Positions 42,743 through 55,904 are shown, counted from the first letter of the stretch. The stretch: DNA of 64,000 nt from Streptomyces bungoensis (GCF_001514215.1 NZ_KQ948854.1:24530-88529), one strand, 5' to 3'. Program-made: numbers and translations. Notes: generated by a model not told the origin, from the letters alone.

Positions 42743-45469
42743 CTAGTGGGCCGCGGACTCCCAGTCGGGGCCCACACCCACGGACACGTCCAGCGGCGCC
42801 CTCAGGCGGACCGCGCCCGCCATCTCGCGGCGGACGATCTCCTCCACGGCCGCGCGTTCGCCCGGGGCGATCTCCAGGACGATTTCGTCGTGGACCTGGA
42901 GGAGCATGCGGGACCTGAGGCCGGCCTCGCGCAGGGCCCGGTCGACGTGGAGCATGGCGATCTTGACGATATCGGCCGCCGTGCCCTGGATGGGCGCGTT
43001 CAGCGCCATGCGCTCGGCCGCCTCGCGGCGCTGGCGGTTGTCGCTGTTGAGGTCCGGAAGGTAGCGGCGGCGCCCGAACAGGGTGGCCGTGTAGCCCGTG
43101 GCCCGCGCCTCGTCGACCGCTCGGCGCAGATAGTCCCGCACCCCGCCGAAACGCTCGAAGTAGGTGTCCATCAGCACGCGCGCCTCGGCCGCCTCGATGT
43201 TCAGCTGCTGGGAGAGGCCGAAGGCGGACAGGCCGTAGGCGAGGCCGTAGGACATCGCCTTGATCTTGCGGCGCATCTCCGCGTCCACCGCGTCCCGCTC
43301 GACGGAGAAGACCTGCGAGGCGACCGTGGTGTGCAGGTCCTCGCCCGAGGTGAACGCCTCGATCAGGCCCGCGTCCTCGGAGAGGTGGGCCATCACGCGC
43401 AGTTCGATCTGGCTGTAGTCGGCGGTCATCAGGGACTCGAAGCCCTCGCCGACCACGAAGCCGCGGCGGATGGCCCGGCCCTCGTCGGTGCGGACCGGGA
43501 TGTTCTGCAGGTTCGGGTCCGTGGAGGACAGGCGGCCGGTCGCGGCGACCGTCTGGTTGAAGCTGGTGTGGATACGGCCGTCACCGGCGATGGTCTTGAT
43601 CAGGCCCTCGACCGTGACGCGCAGTTTCGCCTGCTCGCGGTGGCGCAGCATGATCACCGGCAGCTCGTTGTCGGTCTGGGTGGCGAGCCAGGCGAGGGCG
43701 TCGGCGTCGGTGGTGTAGCCGGTCTTCGTCTTCTTCGTCCTGGGCAGCGCCAGCTCGCCGAAGAGGACCTCCTGGAGCTGCTTGGGCGAACCCAGGTTGA
43801 ACTCGTGGCCGGCCGCCGCGTGCGCCTCCTTCACCGCCTGCTGCACGGCACCCGCGAACATCTGCTCCATCGCCTCGAGGTGGGCGTGGTCGGCCGCGAT
43901 GCCGTGGCGTTCCATCCGGGCGAGCAGGGCGGAGGTGGGCAGCTCCATGTCCCGGAGCAGGTCCGCCGCGCCGACCTCCTGCAACCGGGCCTCGAAGGCC
44001 TCGCCGAGGTCCAGGACGGCGCGGGCCTTGATCATCAGGGCCTCGGCCTCGGCACCGTCGTCCGCGCCGAAGGCCAGCTGGCCGTCGGCCGCGGCGGCCG
44101 GGGCCAGCTCGCGGTGCAGGTACTCCAGGGACAGCGCGTCCAGGTCGAAGGAGCGGCGGCCGGGCTTGACCAGGTACGCGGCGAGCGCGGTGTCCATGGC
44201 GACGCCCTCGACGGACCAGCCGTGCTCGGCGAAGACGCGCATCGCGCCCTTGGCGTTGTGGAGCACCTTGGGCCGGCCGGCGTCGGCCAGCCAGCCCGCG
44301 AAGGCGTTCTCGTCGGACTCGTCCAGCTCGGAGGGGTCGAACCAGGCGGCCGCTCCCCCCGCCGCGGCCAGCGCGACCTCCGCGACCGAGCCGGTGCCGA
44401 GCCCCCAGGTGTCGACGGTGGCGACGCCCAGCGTGCCGGTGCCGTGCTCGGCGAGCCAGGGAGCCAGCTCCCCGGTGCCCAGGACCGCGCCGTCCAGCTC
44501 CACGCCGTCCGCCGTGACCGGGGTGACCTCGGCCTCCTCGGCGCCGGGGTCCACGGCGAAGAGACGCTCGCGCAGGGAGGGGTTGCGGATCTCCAGGGTG
44601 TCCAGGACCATCGCGACGGCCTTGCGGTCGTACGGGGCGCGCTGCAGGTCGGCGACCGTGCTGGGCAGCTCGACGTCCCGCTCCAGCTCGGTGAGGACGC
44701 GGTTGAGCTTGACCGACTCCAGGTGGTCGCGGAGGTTCTGCCCGGCCTTGCCCTTGACCTCGTCGACGCGCTCGACCAGCTCCGCGAAGGAGCCGAACTG
44801 GTTGATCCACTTCGCGGCGGTCTTCTCGCCGACGCCGGGGATGCCGGGGAGGTTGTCGGAGGGGTCGCCGCGCAGGGCCGCGAAGTCCGGGTACTGGGCG
44901 GGCGTCAACCCGTACTTCTCGAAGACCTTCTCCGGGGTGAAGCGGGTCAGCTCGGAGACGCCCTTCGTGGGGTACAGCACGGTGGTGTGCTCGCTGACCA
45001 GCTGGAAGGAGTCGCGGTCGCCGGTGACGATCAGCACCTCGAAGCCCTCGGCCTCGGCCTGGGTGGCGAGGGTGGCGATGATGTCGTCCGCCTCGTACCC
45101 GTCGACGGCGAAGCGGTGCGCGTGCATCGCGTCGAGCAGCTCGCCGATCAGCTCGACCTGGCCCTTGAACTCGTCCGGGCTCTTGGAGCGGTTCGCCTTG
45201 TACTCGGTGAACCGCTCCGAGCGCCAGGTCTTGCGGGAGACGTCGAACGCGGCCGCGAAGTGCGTGGGCGCCTCGTCGCGCAGGGTGTTGGCCAGCATCG
45301 ACGCGAAACCGTAGATCGCGTTCGTCGGCTGGCCCGTCGCGGTGGTGAAGTTCTCCGCGGGCAGCGCGAAGAACGCGCGGTAGGCCAGCGAGTGCCCGTC
45401 CATGAGCATCAGCCTGGGACGGGTGCCGCCGGGGTTCTTGTCGGTCTTCTTCGATGCTGTCTCTGCCAC
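42743..45469 (-). CDS. polA: DNA polymerase I
   Basis: 908 residues. The 5'-nuclease (FEN) domain (about 20-330) shows LMDGHSLAYRAFFALP, VDGYEADDIIATLA, IVTGDRDSFQLV and the helix-hairpin-helix GDPSDNLPGIPGVGEKTAAKW. The middle domain (about 330-510) keeps the 3'-5' exonuclease fold but lacks the catalytic DxE: the segment reads TLGVATVDTWGLG, so proofreading is probably lost, as known for other actinobacterial Pol I. The polymerase domain has motif A TADYSQIELRVMAHLS, motif B RRKIKAMSYGLAYGLS and motif C LLQVHDEIVLE. GTG at 45469 follows GGGGG. Roles: Okazaki fragment processing and gap filling in repair. Confidence 0.97.
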   Translation of the reverse strand: MAETASKKTDKNPGGTRPRLMLMDGHSLAYRAFFALPAENFTTATGQPTNAIYGFASMLANTLRDEAPTHFAAAFDVSRKTWRSERFTEYKANRSKSPDEFKGQVELIGELLDAMHAHRFAVDGYEADDIIATLATQAEAEGFEVLIVTGDRDSFQLVSEHTTVLYPTKGVSELTRFTPEKVFEKYGLTPAQYPDFAALRGDPSDNLPGIPGVGEKTAAKWINQFGSFAELVERVDEVKGKAGQNLRDHLESVKLNRVLTELERDVELPSTVADLQRAPYDRKAVAMVLDTLEIRNPSLRERLFAVDPGAEEAEVTPVTADGVELDGAVLGTGELAPWLAEHGTGTLGVATVDTWGLGTGSVAEVALAAAGGAAAWFDPSELDESDENAFAGWLADAGRPKVLHNAKGAMRVFAEHGWSVEGVAMDTALAAYLVKPGRRSFDLDALSLEYLHRELAPAAAADGQLAFGADDGAEAEALMIKARAVLDLGEAFEARLQEVGAADLLRDMELPTSALLARMERHGIAADHAHLEAMEQMFAGAVQQAVKEAHAAAGHEFNLGSPKQLQEVLFGELALPRTKKTKTGYTTDADALAWLATQTDNELPVIMLRHREQAKLRVTVEGLIKTIAGDGRIHTSFNQTVAATGRLSSTDPNLQNIPVRTDEGRAIRRGFVVGEGFESLMTADYSQIELRVMAHLSEDAGLIEAFTSGEDLHTTVASQVFSVERDAVDAEMRRKIKAMSYGLAYGLSAFGLSQQLNIEAAEARVLMDTYFERFGGVRDYLRRAVDEARATGYTATLFGRRRYLPDLNSDNRQRREAAERMALNAPIQGTAADIVKIAMLHVDRALREAGLRSRMLLQVHDEIVLEIAPGERAAVEEIVRREMAGAVRLRAPLDVSVGVGPDWESAAH

Positions 45470-45814
45470 GCCCCCGATCCTGCCACGCCCGACTGACACC
45501 GCAGCGCGGGGCGGCTCCGGGAGGGCTCCGCGGGACGGCTCCGCCGGGGATGCGTCCGCACCCTGGTGCTGCGGGGGCGCAGTGGGGTGGGCGCGGGTAC
45601 GGCCTGATCGGCGGCCCCGGCCGACCTCCTCGGGCCGATCGGCTCGCGGCGGACGGAGCGCACCGGCCGGCTCCGGGACCCGCAACACCGGAACCCACCG
45701 AGCGACGCCCGCCCGGCCCGTCGCCGCCACCCGTCCGTTCCCACCCCGGCCCCCTGTCGGTGGCCCGTGGGAGGATCGGAGCCGTACTTTCACAGGTCGA
45801 AGGGGAGCCGTGCG
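45470..45814. other. Divergent intergenic region, polA / molybdoenzyme gene
   Basis: 345 bases without a gene. Three GGCTCCG copies occur between 45510 and 45545, and the sequence is otherwise very G+C-rich. The molybdoenzyme start at 45815 has AGGGGAG seven bases upstream. I could not identify a convincing -35/-10 pair for polA. Confidence 0.5.
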
Positions 45815-48154
<2,340 letters not shown>

Positions 48155-48201
48155 GCGTTTGCTCAGCGAGAGACGCAGGTACCACGAACGGAGCCGGGCC
48201 C

Positions 48202-48690
48202 ATGGGTGAGCAGCAGCACGTGAAGTTCCCGCAGGAGGTCATCGACGAGTACGCCGCGCTCGGCGTCGACCTCCAGGCGCTGTTCTCCGCCGGTCACCTC
48301 GGCACGCGGATGGGTGTACAGATCACGGAGGCCTCGGCGGAGCGGGTCGTCGGCACGATGCCGGTGGAGGGCAACACACAGCCGTACGGGCTGCTCCACG
48401 GAGGCGCGTCCGCGGTGCTCGCGGAGACCCTGGGCTCGGTCGGCTCGATGCTGCACGGCGGCAGCTCCAAGATCGCGGTCGGCGTGGACCTCAACTGCAC
48501 CCATCACCGCGGGGCCCGCTCGGGCCTGGTGACCGGGGTGGCCACGCCCGTGCACCGGGGCCGCTCGACGGCGACGTACGAGATCGTGATCAGCGACGAG
48601 CAGGGCCGCCGGGTGTGCAGCGCCCGGCTGACCTGCCTGCTCCGGGACGTCACGCCGAACGACGGAGCCCCGGCCGGTACGGCCGGCTGA
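48202..48690 (+). CDS. PaaI-family hotdog-fold thioesterase
   Basis: 162 residues; hydrolyses acyl-CoA, typically hydroxylated aromatic or aliphatic CoA esters. Hotdog features: GHLGTRMGVQITEASAERVVGTMPVEGNTQPYGLLHGGASAVLAETLGSVGS, where HGG (67-69) and the following Glu line the active site, and SGLVTGVATPVHRGRSTATYEIVISDEQGRRVCSARLTCLL. ATG at 48202 after GGAGCCGG. 47 bases follow the molybdoenzyme gene on the same strand, so the two may share a transcript. Confidence 0.9.
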   Translation: MGEQQHVKFPQEVIDEYAALGVDLQALFSAGHLGTRMGVQITEASAERVVGTMPVEGNTQPYGLLHGGASAVLAETLGSVGSMLHGGSSKIAVGVDLNCTHHRGARSGLVTGVATPVHRGRSTATYEIVISDEQGRRVCSARLTCLLRDVTPNDGAPAGTAG

Positions 48691-49416
48691 GCGCACCGCA
48701 TCCGCCGCTCCCCGCACGCCCCCGGCCACCGCACGGACCACCTCGGACGGCCGGGGCCGAGCCGCGGCAGCACCTCTCAACGAGATTGACCGCGCCAGCA
48801 GTTGACGGGCCTTCTGCCGCCCCGCCCGACACGGGCGCAGACAACACCCCTCTCCCCGCGCACCCCACGCCCCGCACCGCCGCCAACGCCCCTGCGGCGT
48901 CCGCCACTTCCCGCCGCCGCGGTGCCGCACACCCCAAGCGGAATTCTCTCCTCCGGCAACCGTTCCCCTCCTCTGCCACCGTGATACCGGTGCCTATTAC
49001 ACGGAATTCCGGAATGCGGACCACCCTCTTTCCCGGCGTAACGCTGCGTAACACACGCGCAATGCGAGAGGTCCGCTTCAGGGCCGTCCGAGTCCGCACC
49101 GACGGGCAATCCGGGTGCCCTTGAGGACCCCGCAGCCCGGTGGCACACGGGCCCCGGTCACGGCCAACCGGAAGTGCACATTCTCAAAATGTGGACCCAG
49201 CGGAAATTCCGCCAAAACAGCCAAGATCCTCCTGGCCGGAAGTCAGCCGTCCGTGTCGTCATAACAAGAAAGTCACAAGCCAGCGCACGGCGATGCCCAG
49301 GTCCCGTACCGGGCTTAGAGTCACGGCCAGTCACCGCTCCATCGGGAGTTCGGTACCGGCGCGGCGCTCGCCGTCCCCCGACGGGGGGCGGAACGTGCCA
49401 GCGGAAAGGATCGATT
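48691..49416 (+). promoter_or_regulatory. 726-base control region upstream of livK with palindromes
   Basis: No convincing gene on either strand. The first 230 bases are C/Ala-codon-like low-complexity; from about 48930 the base composition drops to more A+T, which marks regulatory DNA here. It holds CGGAATTC (48939-48946), the perfect palindrome CGGAATTCCG (49002-49011), CACATT-5-AATGTG (49177-49193) and GCGGAA-A-TTCCGC (49200-49212). A regulator of amino-acid transport would fit. I found no clear T-box or other riboswitch. Confidence 0.55.
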
Positions 49417-50640
49417 GTGCGACAGCGTTCTCTGGTGATTCTGACCTCCGTACTGACCACCGGAGCTCTGACTCTCACCGCCTGCGGCTCCCGCGACAAG
49501 GACAACAAGAGTGGCGACAGCGGCAACGTCACGGTCACCATCGGCGTCGACGCCCCCCTGACCGGCCAGAACTCCGCCACGGGCCTCGGCATCCAGTACG
49601 GCGCGCAGATCGCCGTCGACGACGCCAACAAGAACAAGACCGTCCCGGGCGTCACCTTCAAGATCAAGGCGCTGGACGACAAGGCGATCCCCGCCACCGG
49701 CCAGCAGAACGCCTCCCAGTTCGTCGCCGAGAAGGACGTCCTCGGTGTCGTCGGCCCGCTCAACTCCGGCGTGGCCACGCAGATGCAGCAGACCCTGGCC
49801 TCGGCGAACCTGGTGGAGATCTCCCCCTCCAACACCGCCCCCGAGCTGACGCAGGGCAAGAACTGGCAGACCAAGAAGGTCCGCCCGTTCAAGTCCTACT
49901 TCCGCACCGCGACCACCGACGCCCTCCAGGGCGCCTTCGCCGCCGACTACGCCTACAACGGCCTCAAGAAGAAGAAGGCCTTCGTCGTCGACGACAAGCA
50001 GACCTACGGCGCGGGCCTCTCCAAGATCTTCAAGGAGCAGTTCGCCAAGCAGGGCGGCAAGGTCATCGGCACCGACCACGTCAACACCGGCGACCGCGAC
50101 TTCTCCACGCTCGTCACCAAGATCAAGAACTCGGGCGCCGACATCCTCTACTACGGCGGCCAGTACGACGAGTCCCAGGTCCTCACCAAGCAGCTCAAGG
50201 ACGCCGGCGCCAAGATCCCGCTGTTCGGCGGCGACGGCATGTTCACCCCGACCTACATCAAGACCGCCGGCAAGGCCGCCGAGGGCGACCTCGTCACCTC
50301 CATCGGCGTCCCGGTCGACACCCTGCCGGCCGCCAAGGACTTCGTGAACACCTACAAGGCCAAGAAGTACCCCGGCGACTACGGCACCTACGGCTCCTAC
50401 GCCTACGACGCCACCACCGCCATCATCAAGGCCGTCGGCGCGGTCGTGAAGGACGGCAAGCTTCCCTCCGACGCCCGCCAGCAGGTCGTCGACGGCGTCC
50501 AGAAGTCGTCCTTCGACGGCATCTCCGGCAAGATCTCGTTCGACGAGTTCGGTGACACCACCAACAAGCAGCTGACCGTCTACCAGGTCACCAACGGCGA
50601 GTGGAAGTCCGTCAAGAGCGGCGTCGCCAACCCGAAGTAA
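49417..50640 (+). CDS. livK: Branched-chain amino-acid ABC transporter, substrate-binding lipoprotein
   Basis: 407 residues. Lipoprotein signal 1-23 (MRQRSLVILTSVLTTGALTLTAC) with lipobox LTAC, so Cys23 is the lipid anchor. Peripla_BP_6 fold: ITIGVDAPLTGQNSATGLGIQYGAQIAVDDANK, VLGVVGPLNSGVATQMQQTLASANLVEISPSNTAPELTQ, and YGGQYDESQVLTKQLKDAG. It has many Lys/Asp/Asn residues and unusually A+T-rich codons for this genome, consistent with high expression. GTG at 49417 follows GAAAGGA. First gene of livKHMGF. Confidence 0.95.
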   Translation: MRQRSLVILTSVLTTGALTLTACGSRDKDNKSGDSGNVTVTIGVDAPLTGQNSATGLGIQYGAQIAVDDANKNKTVPGVTFKIKALDDKAIPATGQQNASQFVAEKDVLGVVGPLNSGVATQMQQTLASANLVEISPSNTAPELTQGKNWQTKKVRPFKSYFRTATTDALQGAFAADYAYNGLKKKKAFVVDDKQTYGAGLSKIFKEQFAKQGGKVIGTDHVNTGDRDFSTLVTKIKNSGADILYYGGQYDESQVLTKQLKDAGAKIPLFGGDGMFTPTYIKTAGKAAEGDLVTSIGVPVDTLPAAKDFVNTYKAKKYPGDYGTYGSYAYDATTAIIKAVGAVVKDGKLPSDARQQVVDGVQKSSFDGISGKISFDEFGDTTNKQLTVYQVTNGEWKSVKSGVANPK

Positions 50641-50665
50641 CCCAGCCGGACACCAGGCACCACCA

Positions 50666-50702
50666 GGGCCGCGCGGCGCAGACCACCGTCACCGCGCGGC
50701 CC
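50666..50702 (+). terminator. Stem-loop between livK and livH (partial terminator / mRNA stabiliser)
   Basis: GGGCCGCGCGG (50666-50676) and CCGCGCGGCCC (50692-50702) are exact complements with a 15-base loop. The element begins 26 bases after the livK stop. This placement in binding-protein operons usually raises the level of the upstream message relative to the permease genes. Confidence 0.65.
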
Positions 50703-50749
50703 GCCCTCTACGCCCCCCTTGACTCTCCCCACCACATGGAGGCCATGCG

Positions 50750-51688
50750 GTGAACACCCTGCCGCAGCAGCTGGCCAACGGGCTGTTCCTCGGCTCGATG
50801 TACGGGCTGATCGCCATCGGCTACACGATGGTGTACGGCATCGTCCAGCTCATCAACTTCGCCCACGGCGAGATCTTCATGACCGGAGGGTTCGGCGCCC
50901 TCACGGTCTACCTCGTCCTGCCGGACGGCATATCCATGTGGATAGCCCTGCCGGCGATGCTCATCGGCGGCGCCCTGGTCGCCGTGCTCATCGCCGTCGG
51001 CGCCGAGCGCTTCGCCTACCGGCCCCTGCGCGGCGCACCACGCCTCGCCCCGCTGATCACCGCGATCGGCCTGTCCCTCGCGCTGCAGCAGGCCGTCTTC
51101 AACTGGTACCACGTCGACGGCGACGCCAAGTCCGCCCGCGTCTTCCCCCAGTTGCCCTTCGGCCCGCTCCACATCGGCTCCGTGACCGTGCAGAGCGGCG
51201 ACATCTTCCTCATCATCGCCGCCCCCCTGTGCATGGCCGTCCTCGCCTTCTTCGTCCGCCTCTCCCGCACCGGCCGCGCCATGCAGGCCACCGCGCAGGA
51301 CCCGGACACCGCGCAGCTGATGGGCATCGACACCAACCGCATCATCGTGATCGCCTTCGCCATCGGCGGCTTCTTCGCCGCCGTCGCCGGCGTCTCCTAC
51401 GGCCTCAAGTACGGCTCCGTCTCCTACGACATGGGCTTCATCGCCGGCCTCAAGGCCTTCACCGCGGCCGTCCTCGGCGGCATCGGCAACATCTACGGCG
51501 CCATGCTCGGCGGACTCGTCCTCGGCGTCGCCGAAGCCATGGCCACCGCCTACATCTCCAACATCCCCGGCATGCAGCAGCTCGGCGGAGGCGGCTGGGC
51601 CGCCGTGTGGGCCTTCGTCCTCCTCATCCTCGTACTCCTCTTCAGGCCACAAGGCCTGCTCGGCGAACGCGTCGCGGACAGGGCGTGA
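50750..51688 (+). CDS. livH: Branched-chain amino-acid ABC transporter permease LivH
   Basis: 312 residues with about eight hydrophobic helices. LivH hallmarks are LANGLFLGSMYGLIAIGYTMVYGIVQLINFAHGEIFMTGGF, RFAYRPLRGAPRLAPLITAIGLSLALQQ and the cytoplasmic EAA-like region RAMQATAQDPDTAQLMGIDTNRII. GTG at 50750 has GGAGG upstream. Its stop overlaps the livM start (GTGA). Confidence 0.95.
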   Translation: MNTLPQQLANGLFLGSMYGLIAIGYTMVYGIVQLINFAHGEIFMTGGFGALTVYLVLPDGISMWIALPAMLIGGALVAVLIAVGAERFAYRPLRGAPRLAPLITAIGLSLALQQAVFNWYHVDGDAKSARVFPQLPFGPLHIGSVTVQSGDIFLIIAAPLCMAVLAFFVRLSRTGRAMQATAQDPDTAQLMGIDTNRIIVIAFAIGGFFAAVAGVSYGLKYGSVSYDMGFIAGLKAFTAAVLGGIGNIYGAMLGGLVLGVAEAMATAYISNIPGMQQLGGGGWAAVWAFVLLILVLLFRPQGLLGERVADRA

Positions 51689-53472
51689 GCAGCATGACCG
51701 ACACGACCACCACACCGCCCGCGGCCGGCCGCGGACCCGTCCCGCTGCCCGCCGCCGGCGCCCGCCTCCTCATCGCCGCCGGCGCCGTCGGCACCATCGC
51801 CAGCACGTTCATGAGCTGGACCTGGACCCCCGACTTCCCCGGCGACCTGACCGTCTACGGCTACCCGGCGGGCCTGCAGGTCCTCGCCCTCGTGGCCGGC
51901 GCCCTCACCCTGCTGTTCGCCCTCCGCCTGTGGGACGTGCCGGGCCTGCGCTGGCTGAACCCGGGCAACGCCACCTCGCCCGTCTTCCTGACGGCCATGG
52001 CGGCCTTCACCGTCTGCTGGTTCGCCGGCATCGCCATCGCCGTCGACCTCGGCGGCCTGGTCAACCTCGACCCCGGCGCCTACGTCGCCATGGTGGCCTC
52101 CGCACTCCCCGTCGTCGGGGCCCTCGCCCTGCCGCACCCCGCACCCGGCACCGGCCTGACGGGTTACCTCACCAAGCCCGCCCAGCCCCGCCCCGGCAAG
52201 CTCTCCCCGCTCGCCGAACGCGGCTTCATCACCGCCGGCACGGCCCTCGCCCTGATCACCTTCACGTACGGCATCGGCATCGACAACGACGCCAGCGAGA
52301 CCTTCATCGGCTTCCTGCTCCTCGTCGTCTTCGCCACCTGGGCCCTGATGCACACCGGCCTCGTCGACCGGTACGCCACCATCTCCGCCCACCACAAGGG
52401 CTTCGCGGCGTCCCTCGCCTTCCTCGCCGCCGTCATCTTCCCCTTCACCCAGAGCGACGACCACAACGCCAACGTCGGCGTCAACATCCTCATCTTCGCC
52501 ACCGTCGCCCTCGGCCTGAACATCGTCGTCGGCCTCACCGGCCTGCTCGACCTCGGCTACGTCGCCTTCCTCGGCGTCGGCGCCTACGCCGCCGCACTGG
52601 TCTCCGGCTCCGAGTACTCCCGCTTCTCCGGCGTCCAGTTCCCCTTCTGGGCCGCGGCCCTCACCGGCATGGCCGCCTCGCTCGTCTTCGGCGTCCTCAT
52701 CGGCGCACCCACCCTGCGCCTGCGCGGCGACTACCTCGCCATCGTCACCCTCGGCTTCGGAGAGATCTTCCGCATCACCGTCAACAACCTCGACGGCGAC
52801 TCCGGACCGAACATCACCCGCGGCCCCAACGGCATCACCCAGATCCCCGACCTGAACATCTTCGGGTTCAACCTGGGCCAGCCACACGAAATCGCCGGGT
52901 TCACCCTCGGCCGGTTCGCCAACTACCTCTTCCTGATGCTCATCGTGACGGCCATCGTCGTCCTCGTCTTCACCCGCGCCGCCGACTCCCGCATCGGCCG
53001 CTCCTGGATCGCCATCCGCGAGGACGAGACCGCCGCCACCGCCATGGGCATCAACGGCTTCCGCGTCAAGCTGGTCGCCTTCGCCCTCGGCGCCTCCCTG
53101 GCCGGCCTCGCCGGCACCGTGATGGCCCACGTCAACTACAGCGTCAACCCCCAGCCCTACCAGTTCGCAGGCGCCGCCCCGCCCAACTCCGCCTTCCTCC
53201 TCGCCGCCGTCGTCCTCGGCGGCATGGGCACCGTCAGCGGCCCCCTCCTCGGCGCCAGCGTCCTCTACCTGGTCCCCGAGAAGCTCCAGTTCCTCCAGAA
53301 CTACGAACTGCTGGCCTTCGGCATCGCACTCATCCTGCTGATGCGCTTCCGGCCCGAGGGCATCATCGCCAACCGCCGCCGCCAGCTGGAGTTCCACGAG
53401 ACCGGCCAGCTCGACGTACCCGCGCAGAAGACGCTGACCGACGAACCGGCCGCCACCAAGGCAGGGGCGTGA
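51685..53472 (+). CDS. livM: Branched-chain amino-acid ABC transporter permease LivM, N-terminally extended
   Basis: 595 residues from the GTG at 51685, coupled to livH (GTGA); an ATG at 51694 is an equal alternative. The LivM permease core is in the C-terminal 330 residues: ATVALGLNIVVGLTGLLDLGYVAFLGVGAYAAAL, IGAPTLRLRGDYLAIVTLGFGEI and SWIAIREDETAATAMGINGFRVKLVAFALGASLAG. The first 250 residues add about six extra hydrophobic segments and a short Pro/Gly/Lys loop, well beyond the 300-430 residues usual for LivM. The extra part is a DUF3382-like region seen in some actinomycetes. It contacts LivG/LivF through the EDETAATAMGI EAA loop. Confidence 0.93.
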   Translation: MSSMTDTTTTPPAAGRGPVPLPAAGARLLIAAGAVGTIASTFMSWTWTPDFPGDLTVYGYPAGLQVLALVAGALTLLFALRLWDVPGLRWLNPGNATSPVFLTAMAAFTVCWFAGIAIAVDLGGLVNLDPGAYVAMVASALPVVGALALPHPAPGTGLTGYLTKPAQPRPGKLSPLAERGFITAGTALALITFTYGIGIDNDASETFIGFLLLVVFATWALMHTGLVDRYATISAHHKGFAASLAFLAAVIFPFTQSDDHNANVGVNILIFATVALGLNIVVGLTGLLDLGYVAFLGVGAYAAALVSGSEYSRFSGVQFPFWAAALTGMAASLVFGVLIGAPTLRLRGDYLAIVTLGFGEIFRITVNNLDGDSGPNITRGPNGITQIPDLNIFGFNLGQPHEIAGFTLGRFANYLFLMLIVTAIVVLVFTRAADSRIGRSWIAIREDETAATAMGINGFRVKLVAFALGASLAGLAGTVMAHVNYSVNPQPYQFAGAAPPNSAFLLAAVVLGGMGTVSGPLLGASVLYLVPEKLQFLQNYELLAFGIALILLMRFRPEGIIANRRRQLEFHETGQLDVPAQKTLTDEPAATKAGA

Positions 53473-53478
53473 CGCACC

Positions 53479-55073
<1,595 letters not shown>

Positions 55074-55089
55074 GCACCGCGCACACGGC

Positions 55090-55124
55090 GAGGCCCGCGC
55101 CCCCTTCTCCGGGGCGCGGGCCTC
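55090..55124. terminator. Terminator between liv operon and ANTAR regulator
   Basis: GAGGCCCGCGCCCC (55090-55103) and GGGGCGCGGGCCTC (55111-55124) form a perfect 14-bp stem with a 7-base loop. It serves the convergent livF and regulator genes. Confidence 0.85.
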
Positions 55125-55144
55125 GTCACGTCCATGAGCCGGGC

Positions 55145-55804
55145 TCAGTCCTTCTTCGCGGCCTTCTTCTCCTCGCTGTCCGCGATGACCGCCTCCGCGA
55201 CCTGCTGCATCGACATGCGGCGGTCCATCGACGTCTTCTGGATCCAGCGGAACGCGGCGGGCTCGGTCAGTCCGTACTCCGTCTGCAGGATCGACTTCGC
55301 CCGGTCCACCAGCTTGCGCGTCTCCAGCCGCTGGGTGAGATCGGCGACCTCCTGCTCCAGCTGCCTCAGCTCGGTGAACCGCGAGACGGCCATCTCGATC
55401 GCCGGCACGACGTCGCTCTTGCTGAACGGCTTCACCAGGTAGGCCATGGCACCGGCGTCCCGGGCCCGCTCCACCAGGTCGCGCTGCGAGAAGGCGGTCA
55501 GCATCAGGACCGGGGCGATGGACTCCTCGGCGATCTTCTCGGCCGCGGAGATGCCGTCCAGCTTGGGCATCTTCACATCGAGGATGACGAGGTCGGGCCG
55601 GTGCTCGCGGGCCAGCTCGACGGCCTGCTCACCGTCCCCGGCCTCACCGACGACGGTGTACCCCTCCTCCTCCAGCATCTCTTTCAGGTCGAGCCGGATG
55701 AGGGCCTCGTCCTCGGCGATGACGACACGGGTCGTCAGCGGAGGCACGTGCGACTTGTCGTCGTCGGGCGCGTCTACGGGCTGGGGCGACTCGGGGGCGG
55801 TCAC
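55145..55804 (-). CDS. pdtaR: ANTAR-domain response regulator (PdtaR type)
   Basis: 219 residues. The receiver domain (about 25-140) carries the acidic pocket Glu31-Asp32, phosphoacceptor Asp76 (LVILDVKMP), Thr103 and Lys125 (YLVKPF). The ANTAR domain (about 150-210) has LETRKLVDRAKSILQTEYGLTEPAAFRWIQKTSMDRRMSMQQVAEAVI, which binds paired RNA hairpins to prevent termination. This combination matches mycobacterial PdtaR, whose kinase partner PdtaS is encoded elsewhere. GTG at 55804. The first 24 residues are a disordered Pro/Asp-rich leader. Its RNA targets are unknown here. Confidence 0.9.
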   Translation of the reverse strand: MTAPESPQPVDAPDDDKSHVPPLTTRVVIAEDEALIRLDLKEMLEEEGYTVVGEAGDGEQAVELAREHRPDLVILDVKMPKLDGISAAEKIAEESIAPVLMLTAFSQRDLVERARDAGAMAYLVKPFSKSDVVPAIEMAVSRFTELRQLEQEVADLTQRLETRKLVDRAKSILQTEYGLTEPAAFRWIQKTSMDRRMSMQQVAEAVIADSEEKKAAKKD

Positions 55805-55904
55805 GGGGGCTCCTTGGTAGGGGCAGGCGGTACTGCTGACAAGAGCCTACCTAGCTGCGGTAAGGTAAGTGCGCGAGGGGTCGGAGCTTTCCTACCTTTC
55901 GAAG

